Below are positions 20,774 through 32,394 of a stretch of DNA of 64,000 bases, piece by piece. The notes below the pieces were generated by a model. It made no database searches, was not told the origin of the DNA, and saw only the letters and a program-made list of their open reading frames with translations. A program made the translations under genes and the position numbers. The stretch is taken from the NCBI RefSeq assembly GCF_030272615.1, contig NC_081414.1, forward strand, positions 53,990,636 through 54,054,635, read 5' to 3'. Origin of the DNA: Cryptomeria japonica (Eukaryota > Streptophyta > Pinopsida > Cupressales > Cupressaceae). How positions within the stretch are numbered: the stretch's first letter is position 1; every line of letters starts with the position of its first letter.

Positions 20774-23700
20774 ATGGCACCCAAGATCCAAGACCCTATA
20801 GTTGTCCAAAATGTGGAGAAGCCCTCGCTGAAATATTCTCTAACTCCTAAAGTTGCCTCAGAACCGGATGATAAAACTGTATTTTCACTCATCCCGGATC
20901 GAGTCTTGTTGGTAGAAGATGTCAGATTCTTTACCAAATGTCGTGTTGAGGAATTCGGTCATGTAGAGATTAGTGACACATATGATGAACTGTGCACTGA
21001 TAGCAAACTGGATAGCAAATTTGAGCATATCAAAATCAAGGGATTAACTGAAGCTCTAGTATATCCCCGTGTGTTCAAACCCCAGTGGGTTAAGTTTGTA
21101 TTTAGTAGAGTATAGGATGATTTAGTAGAGTACAAGAGCAACCATTCCAGATCACAAAGGAAGTCATTCACATGATCACTAGATATCCCATCTACGATCA
21201 TGCTCGTGCACAAAAAATGATATCACAAAAGGAGCTAATCAGTCTAACCGGAGTAGAATCTGATTACCGAGGACTAAAATTGAATAATGTCACTGATGCT
21301 GAACTAAAATTTGCAATCAGAGTTATTGGTTACTATTTCTTCCAATCTGCAAGGGAAAATAGTGTACCATGTGCTATAGTGGACCTGGCCTACAAAATAG
21401 TGAAGAAGGGAATGAAAGTAGACTTATGTGAAGTGCTACTAAAGAACTTGTTTGAGAACCTGAACACAATAAGGAAGCCAAAGAAGAACAACTCAGCAAA
21501 CACACTAAAGTTTGGTTCACTACTTGTATGTATGTTTTTCTATTTTGAGAAGTTCTTTCCCTCAATCGGTAAAGTAGTATGGGAGATACACCGACCTATC
21601 GCCCATCAAATCAATGACTACATCAAGAAGTTAGGTGATAACTTTAATGATATCATGGATGATTACTTCAGAAAATTCCAAGAGAAAATGCACAACAAGT
21701 ACAGGATCCCACCACAGCTGGTTGAAAAATACAAGGACAATATATGTTTTGAAGTCGACATTGATTATTGCTATGTAAATGTTGTTGAACTGAGGACTCA
21801 ATCGTTGCAACGAATGGGTTATGAGATTGATTATGATATTACATAGCAACAAATTGATGCCTATCTATCATTGCCAAGGCATGCAACTGAACTAAGGTAT
21901 GGAACCTATGAAGAGGTGAAGGAGAAAGTAAAAATGGTCATTGTAGTTCCTAAGGCTACAAGAAAAGCTACAAAGATGATAAAGGCTTTATCTAAGAAAT
22001 TCAGAGAAGAATCCTCCTCTACACCTGTCAAAGGCAATCTTGCCATTACCGAAGAGGAATCAAAAGCACAGGAGGCTGCAATAACATTGAGCACAGAGTT
22101 GCCAAAGGGTAAAGTTCTGAAAAGAAAGAAACAGGACATCACAAAGGCCTTACCAACTCCACCAACAAAGAGACCCAACACCGGAGCATCAGCTGCATCA
22201 CCAAGTAAGAAACAAAAGCCTGTTGTTGCTCCTAAGGTAACCAAAACTTATAAGAAATATACTCAGAGACTCATTTTGGAAAAAGAGTCAAGTGATACAG
22301 AGTTTGATGATGCAAACAAAGTCCAGATTGTGAAAAGAAAAAAGGTAAACATTCACAGTGTTGAAAATTTTTGTGCCAATCTTAAAGCATATGGTGGATT
22401 TGCAGGACTCAGATATGTTAAGTATGAGACTAGGAATAATGATGAGAAATGACAAATTGAAGAAGCTGTCATATGTACACTTCTGAAGTTTCGGTTAGCA
22501 CCATTAGAACTAGCAAAGTCACTTCCGAGTGAGCTCTACTCACATATTGATAACAGATGGAAATATGCAATGGATTCAAAGAGAAAAATAAGAGAAAGAA
22601 GTCTAGTTCATCTATTTCTTGACATGTTCATAGCTGAAATCAAGGAGCATCTGACCACATACAATTCAAAATTTCTTGTGAAACAGAGAGCCTTAAAATT
22701 GATGAATGGGCTATACATTGATGTGGAAAATGAGACTAAAGCCAAGTGGCAAGAGATCTTCAAACAAAAGGATGCCAATGAACAATCTCAAATTGAAATT
22801 GTTGATGTCACCGAGCAAGATCCAGATGTCTGAGCAAGGTCCAGACCCAGTTGACACTATACAAATTGATGAAGATGTAATGGATGAAGTAGCATCGGAG
22901 CAAGAAATGATTGAAGGCACGACTTATGCAAAACTTATCTCTAGTGAATTTGTCTTAGAACAAGTTTAGCCTTATCCATCGGTGAAGCCACCAGTCTCAA
23001 CCGAAGCTCCCAAGGACACCGAGCAAGCTACCAAAGGCAAGAAATCTGAAGCTACAGGAGATACAGGTAACAAATGTGAAGCTGTAGGTGATACAACCAA
23101 AGATCAAACGTCTCAAGCACAGACAAGCACTACAACTATTACAACTGAGACCCCTAGCACCAAGCCACCCAAAGACACTACAACGGCTATAGGAATCAAC
23201 CAAAGTGTTGCATCTACCGAGAAACCTACCAAGGGTTAGAAAGCCTCACAAGCACTTGTATTAGTGCCATAGACCAAAGGAAAGGAAAAGAAGGTGAGAA
23301 AGAAAGGTTTTAAATTTGACTTATCTAAACCGATCGTGTTGCCCAATGTAGACATTTCCAAATTGAAAGGGCAAGCACTCACTGAATTCGGTGAACTATG
23401 CAAAGCAAACGCCGAACAAGAGAAGCAACTAGCCATATAGAAAAATAATAAAGTACTTTAGAAGGTTAGGACACTACTCATAGAAATGCTACCATCAACA
23501 ACAGTGTCAACCGATGCAGCCATCCATATTCAGTTGGATGAACTCCTCAATCAGATTGAAACATCTGGAGTTGATGCATCTGAGTACTTAAGCAAGCTCA
23601 AGGATAAAGAGCTTACAACAAAAATGATAGAGGAAGTACAAAAATCAATTGCTGTTGGCAAGGTAAAACTTGTCAAATCCATTGCTGAGTTATCCCCTCA

Positions 23701-24124
23701 ACTCAAGCACATTCTTTATTTATTCCAGAAATTGTGTACATTTTCTTTATTTATTAAAGATATCAAAAATAAAACTGATGCAATTGAGAAACAGATCACC
23801 GATCTCTCATCTAAGTTGACCATTGAGCCTAATTCAGTTCAAAACTTTTACAAAAGGCTACAACAGCTCATGGCTCAACAGTTAGAACTAAGGAATGAAG
23901 AGCATAAAATTAGGATGGATATAATGACCCTTCAAACATTATTCCTTCCTCATCTCTCATCAGTACAGGAACAACTCAACCGAGCTACATGCTTATCAAC
24001 TACCCAAGAGGGAAGCACTCTTGATGGCTTGATATCACTATTATCTAATATTCAAGCACAAAACTCATTAATGGAAAGTGTCAAGGACTCACTCTTAGTC
24101 ACCCTCACTGACGCTCGGACCTAA
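20774..24124 (+). pseudogene. Large ORF2 of D, unknown function
   Basis: Starts ATGGCACCC at 20774 and ends TAA/TAG-bounded at about 24124, roughly 1,100 codons. Frameshifts fall near 21120-21170 and 22830, with several in-frame stops (for example 21844 and 22450). The first about 360 residues look globular. A Lys-rich middle follows with nuclear-signal-like clusters (KVLKRKKQD), then a Thr/Pro-rich linker, then a helical C-terminus from about 23486. I see no RT, protease, integrase, transposase or PMD motif. G encodes a protein of similar overall plan (globular, basic, helical), without sequence identity that I can demonstrate. It may be a captured or accessory gene of this element type. Confidence 0.5.
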
Positions 24125-24479
24125 GTATAAGACTATTTTTGATTAGTTACCGCCTTTGGATGGAAATTAAGTTTTTAATGTTTGTCAAAAAGGGGGAGTA
24201 ATATTATGGTACTACAAAGAGGAAAGCCCAGCAAACGGGGAGTAATTCTACATTTGGAGAGTAATACAGTTTTTTTAACACAATTTTGAGCATTGTATAC
24301 AAGAGGAGTATACCGAGCAGAATATATAGATCATTTAGAGAACACAAGTACAGAACAGAACCGAACATGCAAAATTAAGAGTTATGTACAAAATAATGAT
24401 AAGGGGAGTATATCTGCATATACTATTTTATTGACTATTGTATATATTATCAAGTATATAGTTTTTGAGTTATGACTTT
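24125..24479 (+). other. D spacer with purine-tract-like motifs; left B flank
   Basis: No gene. AAAAAGGGGGAGTAAT (about 24188), ACGGGGAGTAAT (about 24235) and AAGGGGAGTATA (about 24400) resemble the real purine tract of D near 32383 and may be decoys or remnants. The last 37 bases (24443-24479) are duplicated after B. Confidence 0.45.
24443..24479. repeat. 37-bp direct repeat flanking B, left copy
   Basis: Identical over 37 bases to 32311-32347 (TATATTATCAAGTATATAGT at its start). It is adjacent to the intact end of the B LTR. Confidence 0.85.
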
Positions 24480-25737
24480 TGTAAAGTGGAAAATCGCGAT
24501 CGAACCCTAGTTGCTCTCCCCTCTTCCAACTCCAAGGAGAGAGAAGGGAGAGTCACTCTAGGGTTGATGGTTTTCACTTAGGAGGGACTTTACATTCAAA
24601 AGAGGGGTTGAAACCCACAAGATCCAATCCCACGCAATGCAAGATTAGATGCTAAATGCGTTTCAAGGGTTGTGACAGTAAGGCTACCCTCTTTTGTAAA
24701 GAATGTGCATAGAAGAATTAAGCTAGGAATGCATAAAAAGTGAGAAAGATTCGCTTATAAACTGAGTTAAGGATATAGGATGAAGCTGCGGACCTGGAAT
24801 TAGCAGTAAAATGTCAATACGGCGCTGTCCTGCAAATTTGAGTGAAATTTGCCGGGACAATGGCGCCCGAGCGCCACGGTCCTCCGAAAAATCCGCGAAA
24901 TGAAGGGGGATCTATTCGTCTCTGCACAAGGATTCCAGATCTTCAATTTCAGCCACGTACTTGCAACCTACACACAGAAAAGCAAAGACGATTGGGGGGT
25001 TAGGGATTAGGAGTTTGCCTTTAGGTCAAACCCCGGTTTTGGAATTAACCAAGAAATGAGCAATGCTGTAAATGTAAATGTCTGTAATGTAAAACAAGTA
25101 CTAATACCTTGTTGTAAGGATGTTTGTATCCTTATGTGCGAAGGTATAGATGTTGTATGTTGTATGTTGTAAGTGATCTCCTCTTCAATGGTTGAATCCT
25201 TGTCTTGAATGCAACACTTAGCCTTGAATGGAGACTTGAAATGATCAATTGCTTGAAGGAATGCTTAAATGCTTGAATGCTTGAGTATAGTTTCCACGCT
25301 TGTACACACATCACCCTCTTACTCAAATGGGAGAGGAAAATGTAGTTTATATACTTGCCAATTAGGGTTAAAAGACTAATTTTCCCAACCTTAGGCCGAC
25401 CAGGAAAGATAATTTCCAATTTGCAAACTAAAAAGACCTGAAGTCCCATAGGAGACCGGGCCCAAAATAGGGCCAGGGACCAGGGCGCTGGGCGCCATGG
25501 TCCTGGGGGACCAGGACACTGGGCGCCCTGGTCCTGAAGGACCAGGGCGCTGGGCGCTCTGGTCCCACCTCCCGGGACAGCAGGGTGCAAAGGAGGTTCA
25601 GGCCAGGGTGCTTGAAAATGCAGTTTTTGGTGTCGTGGACAAGTTTCGAGGTCTCCATTCAGGTTCCGTGTTGCGTCGCCATCGTGAAGACTGAAATGCA
25701 GTCGAAATTGCAAGTGTCGCAATTTTAGGATGCTACA
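24480..25737 (-). repeat. 3' LTR of B (1258 bp)
   Basis: Complete copy, TG to CA (the minus-strand start is TGTAGCATCC). It holds three tandem 27-bp GC-rich hairpins at a 31-base spacing (25477-25565), each about GGACCAGGGCGC-TGG-GCGCC-TGGTCC. A related GC palindrome lies near 24857. Minus-strand frames within the LTR (for example 25132-25791) are not treated as genes. Confidence 0.88.
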
Positions 25738-26481
25738 TTTATCCCCCACTTTAGTGGGAGTATGTATGCTCATACTTCCAGTAAAGTACAAGGAAACAAT
25801 ATTGAAAGACTTTCACCACGTCAAGGAGGAAAGACACACCAAGCCCCCAGTGGACTAAGGATCTTACGACTTCGATTGATAAAGTAAAAGGGAAGATCAC
25901 GAGGGAGAACCATGACTGTCAGTAGTAAGGTTTCCTCACTATGAGTCATGCAAGAGAAATACCAAAAATTTTCAAGGCAAAGCTGAGTTCTCCAAGAAAT
26001 TTTCATGTATCCTGAAGGGATAGACAGGGTGTATGCCCCCCTATGTTAAAGCGATCGCACATGCCTCAACGGGGGTGATTGTTTTAACGTAGTGATACAC
26101 ATAAGAAATGAGAAAGGAAAGGAGCACGTTATCACAAGGATTTAGCCCCCAAGTGTGAGATAAACCCAAGGATAATAGACACAAAACACAAAGCACGAGG
26201 TGACTTCGCTTTCCTCGGGGTCAGTATGCTGTATGATAATTCATGTATATATATCATATGTATGTATGCATAATTGTTCTTCATTCCCCAATCAAGGAAG
26301 GTCACCTAGAAGAAGGGAACACATGTGTCTTTTGAGTCAACATGAGAGAGACCAAAAGAGATCTCAATGCTTTACATCGTCCTCAAGTAGACAACACCAA
26401 GGACAACAAATAGAAGAATGAGAATAACGTATAGAAGAAGTAACACAAGAGAGGAGGAGAGAATTTGCTATGCTAATGTAA
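25738..26481 (-). other. B spacer between protease ORF and 3' LTR
   Basis: No gene. The purine tract on the minus strand (AAAGTGGGGGATAAA) occupies about 25738-25752. An inverted repeat (CTATGTTAAA/TTTAACGTAG) at about 26041-26092 encloses a GC-richer loop. Confidence 0.5.
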
Positions 26482-29400
26482 CTAGTCTAGCACATCATCT
26501 ACCCCCCGATCTTGCTGATCAATGTTTCGGGAAGGCAGGGAACACGCTAGAGGAGGAACCTTCAACACAGTAGATGGAGCTATCACAAGATCCAAACAAG
26601 GGCTATGTTCATGTTCCAAGCCACGTTGTTCTTGTCTAGGAGCTAGGATAAGTGCTTTAGAAAATTCGTTAGATAAATGGTTATCAATATCAACAAGTTC
26701 ATATTCACTATCAGAAGCAAGAGAAGTAACATTTTCATCATGAATAACATTTTCATCTATAGCATCATCAAGATTTATAAAAATAGGGTCTTTAATTTGC
26801 ACAGGATCAAGACCATCATGCATCTTATGTTTAGGAGATTTCGGCTCAATCGTCAGCTGAGGAGAAAATGGAATAATGCTTGTTGAAGGTGTTTTTGGAG
26901 ATTGCAAAGTTTGAGAAGCAGCTGCTTGAGCTCTAAGACGACACTTTCGTCGGCGTTCACGTGCAGAACGATTTCGTCTAGTCTTAGTAGGAAGTGGAGA
27001 AGATTGAGGAGGAGGAGTGTTCTCATCCTTATCACTTGGGTGTTTAGGTTGTGATCTCTTAGGCTGGATAATAGGAGAAGAAGGTCTCTTCGCTCTATAA
27101 AAAGAAGGAGGAGGAACTGCTCCATATAAAGGAGGAATTTTTGGTTTAGGAAGAAGACCAAGTCCATCATGACGAGGAGGTATAGGTCTACTCTTAGAAG
27201 GTTTATTAGGTATAGGCATAGTCACATCCATAGGAATGGGTTGGGAATCTTCTTGAGGAAAGACATTAGTTTTATCTTTCAAAGGAAGAACTTCCTTCTC
27301 AAGAATGATAGGAATGTCAAGTTTGGGTGTTCTAGGTTCACTTAGAGATAGGATCATATCTTTTTTCCACTTTTGATAAGATTTGAAAAGATGATCACTT
27401 CGCGGAGGAAGAGATTGGAATTGTTTAGGCCAAAAGTAATCAATAGGAACGCTAGAAGTTCTTTCAGCTGGTTTAAAGAGACTATGATTGACAGTAGCAA
27501 CTTCACCATTATGGGGAAATTTCAAACACTTATGAATAGGAGAAGCAATAGCTTTCATGGAAGATAGCCAAGGATAGCCAAGCTTCACACGAAATTGTTT
27601 GGATGAAGGAATAATAGCAAAGTTCACATCAAGGGATTTGTTATGGACCTCAATAGGCAATGTAATAGAACCAATTGCAGGAGAAGAAAATGCATCAAAT
27701 AGTTTCACAATCACATCTGTTTTGTCATAAATCACTTGATTCAATTGCAAAGTAAAAAGAAATTCTTCAGTAATAACATTAACCATGCACGAAGGATCAA
27801 TAAGCACTCCACGGCAAGGTGTATTCTTGACTTTTGCAACTATGTATAAAGGACCATCAGGTGCCCTAATGGTTTCACTGGAATCAAATGTGATGGAAGG
27901 TTCTTTAGGGTTTTCTTGCTGCTCTACAAAGTTAATCACATTCGGAGTCATAGACACAAGACCATCAGATGAAAGAGAGGAATCATTAGTCTCAATCGCA
28001 TTAGAGGTATGAGAAGGTAATGGATCAGTGAAAATCTAAAGATTTTGATTAGGAGGAGCTACAGATGTATTGCCTTTATCATTCACTCCAGAAACAGAAA
28101 TAGTATTATTATCAATCAAATCTTGAATTTTACCCTTTAAAGAAAAACATTTTTCAGTATCATGCCCAGGCTGACGATGAAATTGACAAAAAGCTTTGTT
28201 ATCAAAATAAGGTGAAGTAATCTTTGCAGGATCAATTTGCCTTATAGGAGGAAGAGTAAGCACATTTTGTTCCAATAACTTATTCATAATACTATGCAAT
28301 GATTCATTGAAAGGAGTATACTTTCTTTCTTTCTTGAAAAATTTAGAAATAGGAGGCACACCTGATGCTGCATTCACATTGTTGTTGATGATGTTTTCAT
28401 TGAATTTGATGGAATCTCTGTTTGGTTTAAACTTCCCAAATGGTTGTTGACTGCTATCACCCTTATCACTCAGAGCCATAGGATGTGATTGTTCCATTTG
28501 ACTCACAGTCAGTTGATAATTGTGAAGAGTTGCACACAACTGTTGGAAAGAAGTAAACTCAGAAAATAGAAGTTTGTCTCGAATATCTTTTTGTAAATTA
28601 GAAATAAAGATTCTTTGAATATCATTGTCAGGCACTGGAAAAGAAATTTGAGCATACAAATGCTTATATCTACCAATGAAATCAGTCACTTTCTCTTTAA
28701 CACCTTGTTTACAATGCATTAAATCAATCAAAGTAACTTTAGGACTTATATTGTTTTGAAATTGTTGAATGAAAGCATTTGCAAGTTGTTCGAAAGAAAT
28801 AATAGAATAAGAAGGCAACGAGCAATACCATTGTAGGGCTTTGTCTCTTAATGTTCTAGTGAACAGTTTTGTAAGCAACCTTTGGTCATAAGCAAAATCA
28901 GTACATATTGTTTGAAAAGTCTTAACATGTGTTAGAGGATCACCTTTACCATTATAAAGCTCCAAATGCGGGATTTCAACATGTTTAGGAGGGATAGCTC
29001 GAACAATGTCAAGAGAAAGTGGGCTCGCAACATCAAATGTGGGCACACTAAACTTAGATTGATTCATAGAGGCAATTTGTTGCTATAAAGAAGAGACAGT
29101 TTGTGCAAGATTGTTAATGGTCGCTTCAGTCGAAGAATTCATATTAGATGTGTTAGATTGAGATGGAGGTGTTATGTTATTGAAAGAAGGTAAAGAGTAA
29201 GGTGGCGGGACTCTATGATAATTAGTCATAGGAGATGATTGGACAGGAGGAACACTACAAGGAGGAATGGAATGATTGAATGAATTGCCCCCTTGCATCA
29301 TGTTCATTTGTGGAGATGTAATAGGAACACTCATTGAAAGGACGAATGAAGAAATCGGATTGAATGAAGGAAGAGGATTAATTGAAGAGGAAGGATTGCC

Positions 29401-29922
29401 CCCATGACTGGTGATCACAGGAGGAATGTCTTGTGTAGAAGTAGCCATTATGTTTGATGTAAAGGTAGGTATGCTAGCAATAGAAGTCATCAAAGGAATA
29501 GAATGATTGACTTGAGTAGGAGGTTGTGTATAACCCAAATTTTCAGCACAACTCTTCATAGGCATCACATCCGAATCCACAATGTGTGCAATACCACGCA
29601 AAATATCAATTCCATTCTTATCACTTTGAAGCATACGTTTTAGACCCTCAATTAAAGGAAGAGCTTGACTATCAGGGTATTCTTGAGACATCCATTGTCG
29701 AAAATCATCAAATTGGTTATCCAATTTTGAAAGTTGTTCTTCAGAAACCTCATGGAGAGCTTCTTCATCATTAGGAAGATTAGAGGAATTACCCATGTCC
29801 TCGTTAAAAAGGCTATTCAAATTAGGTTCCATCTCCTCAGTAATTAAACCTCGAAAATACTTAATTCTACGGCTTCGTCTAACGGGAATAGTGTAAGTAG
29901 GGCTTATTGTTGTAAAACTCAT
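26482..29922 (-). pseudogene. gag-pro: Gag-protease polyprotein of B
   Basis: A single minus-strand frame of 1,147 codons is broken only by two TAG codons (29083-29085 and 28036-28038). The order is a variable N-terminus, a Gag core (LTKLFTRTLRDKALQWY; QQFQNNISPKV), a Tat-like knuckle (FCQFHRQPGHDTEKC), then a protease fold. The protease active-site loop reads LIDPSCMVN in place of D-G/T-G, and the later strand is VKLGYPWL. A Pro/Arg-rich tail with RERRRKCRLR follows. Catalysis is doubtful because the Gly after Asp is missing. The absence of frameshifts suggests recent loss, or stop readthrough. The start at 29922 is the first ATG after the leader. Confidence 0.78.
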
Positions 29923-31084
29923 GCACTAGAGAGGGAGAGAAAATTTTGATTTTTAGAGGTAGCAAATTTTAGTAAAACCAGCCAATCTTCCAGATTTAAG
30001 CTGTTAAATGCAATCAGGACAATCTCCCGAAATTTCGGAAAAAATGTCCGGGACCATGGCGCTCGGGGTGCACACGGTCCTCGCAACTTTTTTCGAAATT
30101 TGCAGGGATGAAAGTTATGATGATTTTACAGCTAACCTGAAAAAATTGAGTGATTTTACGATCTGTAGATAGGCCAAATTAAAGTTGCAATCTCGAAATT
30201 GAACCCTACCAAGATTATCGAAAAATGCAAAAATTTGAATTTTGATAAAAGAGAGGGAAACTGAAATTTTGAATTTTATGATTTTAGAGCGAATGTCAAG
30301 AGCAATGCAAATTTTGAAATTTTAAAAATTGACTCAATTTCACGCAAAATTCAATTTTGAAAGCGGAAATTAAAGTTGTTGTAATTAAGCACTTAATTTC
30401 AAAAGTCACAAATTGTAAGAATTTGAATAAAGCATTGAAATTTCGAATGAATGCAAACACACTTTTCAGATTTAGGACAGTAAGAACACAATTTTGACAC
30501 AAAATTTTAGTTTCAATGATTTTTTGAATGATTAGAAGCGTTAATCCAAGCAATCCCTAGACCAACTTTGACTTTAATTTTGAAAGTGTTAGATTTGATA
30601 AAATCAGCCAAAATTTTGGATTTTAGCAAGAAAATATAGTAAGATCTAGCTCCCGAAATTTCGAAAAAAATGTCGGGGACGATGGCGCTCGGAGTGCACA
30701 CGGTCCTCGCAACTTTTTTCCAAATTTTCAGGGATGAAAGATATTGTGATTTTATTGCAGAATCCAAAGTTACAGGTGATTTGGAGATGTTTTGATCAGT
30801 GAAATTGTCAGACAAAGGTTGAATCAAGAGGGTTTCAAAAATTAGGGTTTTGACACTTAACCACTTAATTTTCAAAATTAAAGCATAGATATGAATTGAT
30901 AATTTGTAATAGAAGGGTAGATCTGAAACAAGCATTAACATTTAGACATTTCACAAGCTTAATTACTAAAAAGAAAATTTAGGGTTTTTATGCAATTAAC
31001 CTCTAAAATTTTCTAAAAGATCAACATGGAAATGTAATCAAGGAATCCAATTTTCAGATCTAACCATGAATAATCAGAAAGGAT
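29923..31084 (-). other. Leader of B with duplicated GC module
   Basis: Non-coding. A roughly 110-bp segment occurs twice, at about 30023-30131 and 30650-30760, with a GACCATGGCGCTCGG-type core like the LTR hairpins. Other ORFs here are short and not shared between the two copies. Confidence 0.5.
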
Positions 31085-31103
31085 GTTCACGTCGGGTTCA
31101 CCA
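31085..31103 (-). other. Primer binding site of B
   Basis: TGGTGAACCCGACGTGAAC on the minus strand starts three bases after the 5' LTR end. C has TGGTGAACCTGACATGAAC at the same place. I do not identify the tRNA. Confidence 0.6.
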
Positions 31104-31106
31104 AAA

Positions 31107-32310
31107 TGTAAAGCGGAAAATCACGATCGAACCCTAGTTGCTCTCCCCTCTTCCAACTCCAAGGAGAGAGAAGGGAGAGTCACTCTAGGGTTGATGGTTT
31201 TCACTTAGGAGGGACTTTACATTCAAAAGAGGGGTTGAAACCCACAAGATCCAATCCCATGCAATGCAAGATTGGATGCTAAATGCGTTTCAAGGGTTGT
31301 GACAGCAAGGCTACCCTCTTTTGTAAAGAATGTGCATAGAAGAATTAAGCTAGGAATGCATAGAAAGTGAGAAAGATTCACTTATAAACTGAGTTAGGGA
31401 TATAGGATGAAGCTGCGGACCTGGAATTAGCAGTAAAATGTCGATACGGCGCTGTCCTACAAATTTGAGCGAAAGTTGTCGAGACGATGGCGCCCGAGTG
31501 CTATAGTCCTCTAAAAAATCCTCGAAACGAAGGGGCATCTATTCGTCTCTGCACAAGGATTCCAGATCTTCAATTTCAGCCGTGTACCTGCAACCTACAC
31601 ACAAAAAAGCAAAGATGATTGGGGGGTTAGGGATTAGGGGTTTGCCTTTAGGTCAAACCCCAGTTTTGGAATTAACCAAGAAATGAGCAATGTTGTAAAT
31701 GTAAATGTCTGTAATGTAAAACAAGTACTAATACCTTGTTGTAAGGATGTTTGTATCCTTATGTGCGAAGGTATAGATGTTGTATGTTGTATGTTGTAGT
31801 AGTATGTTGTAAGTGATCTCCTCTTCAATGGTTGAATCCTTGTCTTGAATGCAACACTTAGCCTTGAATGGAGACTTGAAATGATCAATTGCTTGAAGGA
31901 ATGCTTGAATGCTTGAATGCTTGAGTATAGTTTCCATGCTTGTACACATATCACCCTCTTACTCAAATGGGAGAGGAAAATGTAGTTTATATACTTGCCA
32001 ATTAGGGTTAAAAGACTGATTTTCCCGACCTTAGGCCGACCAGGAAAGATAATTTCCAATTTGCAAACTAAAAAGACCCGAAGTCCCATAGGAGACCGGG
32101 CCCAAAATAGGGCCAGGGACCAGGGCGCTGGGTGCCCTGGTCCTGAAGGACCAGGGTGTTGGGCGCTCTGGTCCCACCTCCTGGGACAACAGGGTGCAAA
32201 GGAGGTTCAGGCCAGGGTGCTTGAAAATGCAGTTTTTGGTGTCGTGGACAAGTTTCGGGGTCTCCATTCAGGTTCCGTGTTGCGTCACCATCGTGAAGAC
32301 CAAAATGCAG
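31107..32310 (-). repeat. 5' LTR of B, lacking its first 36 bases
   Basis: Matches 24480-25701 but stops at AAATGCAG, where the 3' LTR continues 36 more bases to its TGTAGCATCC end (25702-25737). It has two instead of three 27-bp GC hairpins and a small TAGTAGTATGTTG insertion near 31800. Confidence 0.88.
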
Positions 32311-32347
32311 TATATTATCAAGTATATAGTTTTTGAGTTATGACTTT
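32311..32347. repeat. 37-bp direct repeat flanking B, right copy
   Basis: Identical to 24443-24479 and directly joined to the truncated end of the 5' LTR of B. The D sequence resumes after it. Confidence 0.85.
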
Positions 32348-32382
32348 GTAAGTAGTTTTTGTCAAACATCTCAACTAATGTC

Positions 32383-32393
32383 AAAAGGGGAGA
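32383..32393 (+). other. Polypurine tract of D
   Basis: AAAAGGGGAGA lies one base before the 3' LTR of D. Confidence 0.7.
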
Positions 32394-32394
32394 T

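Larger units (their letters stand above)
24480..32310 (-). mobile_element. Element B: gag-protease-only LTR retrotransposon
   Basis: Minus-strand element with a 3' LTR at 24480-25737 and a 5' LTR at 31107-32310. The primer site is TGGTGAACCCGACGTGAAC, and a purine tract borders the 3' LTR. The interior encodes only Gag and a protease-like domain in one frame, with no RT or integrase, so it would depend on a partner (a TR-GAG-like layout). The 5' LTR lacks its first 36 bases, and the flanks are a 37-bp repeat instead of a short duplication. C shares the primer-site type. Gag and protease are distantly Ty3/gypsy-like. Confidence 0.85.

Noticed and set aside
25132-25791. 219-codon minus-strand ORF in the B LTR
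   Set aside because: It lies wholly in the LTR across the GC hairpins and is broken in the other LTR copy; it looks like a composition effect.
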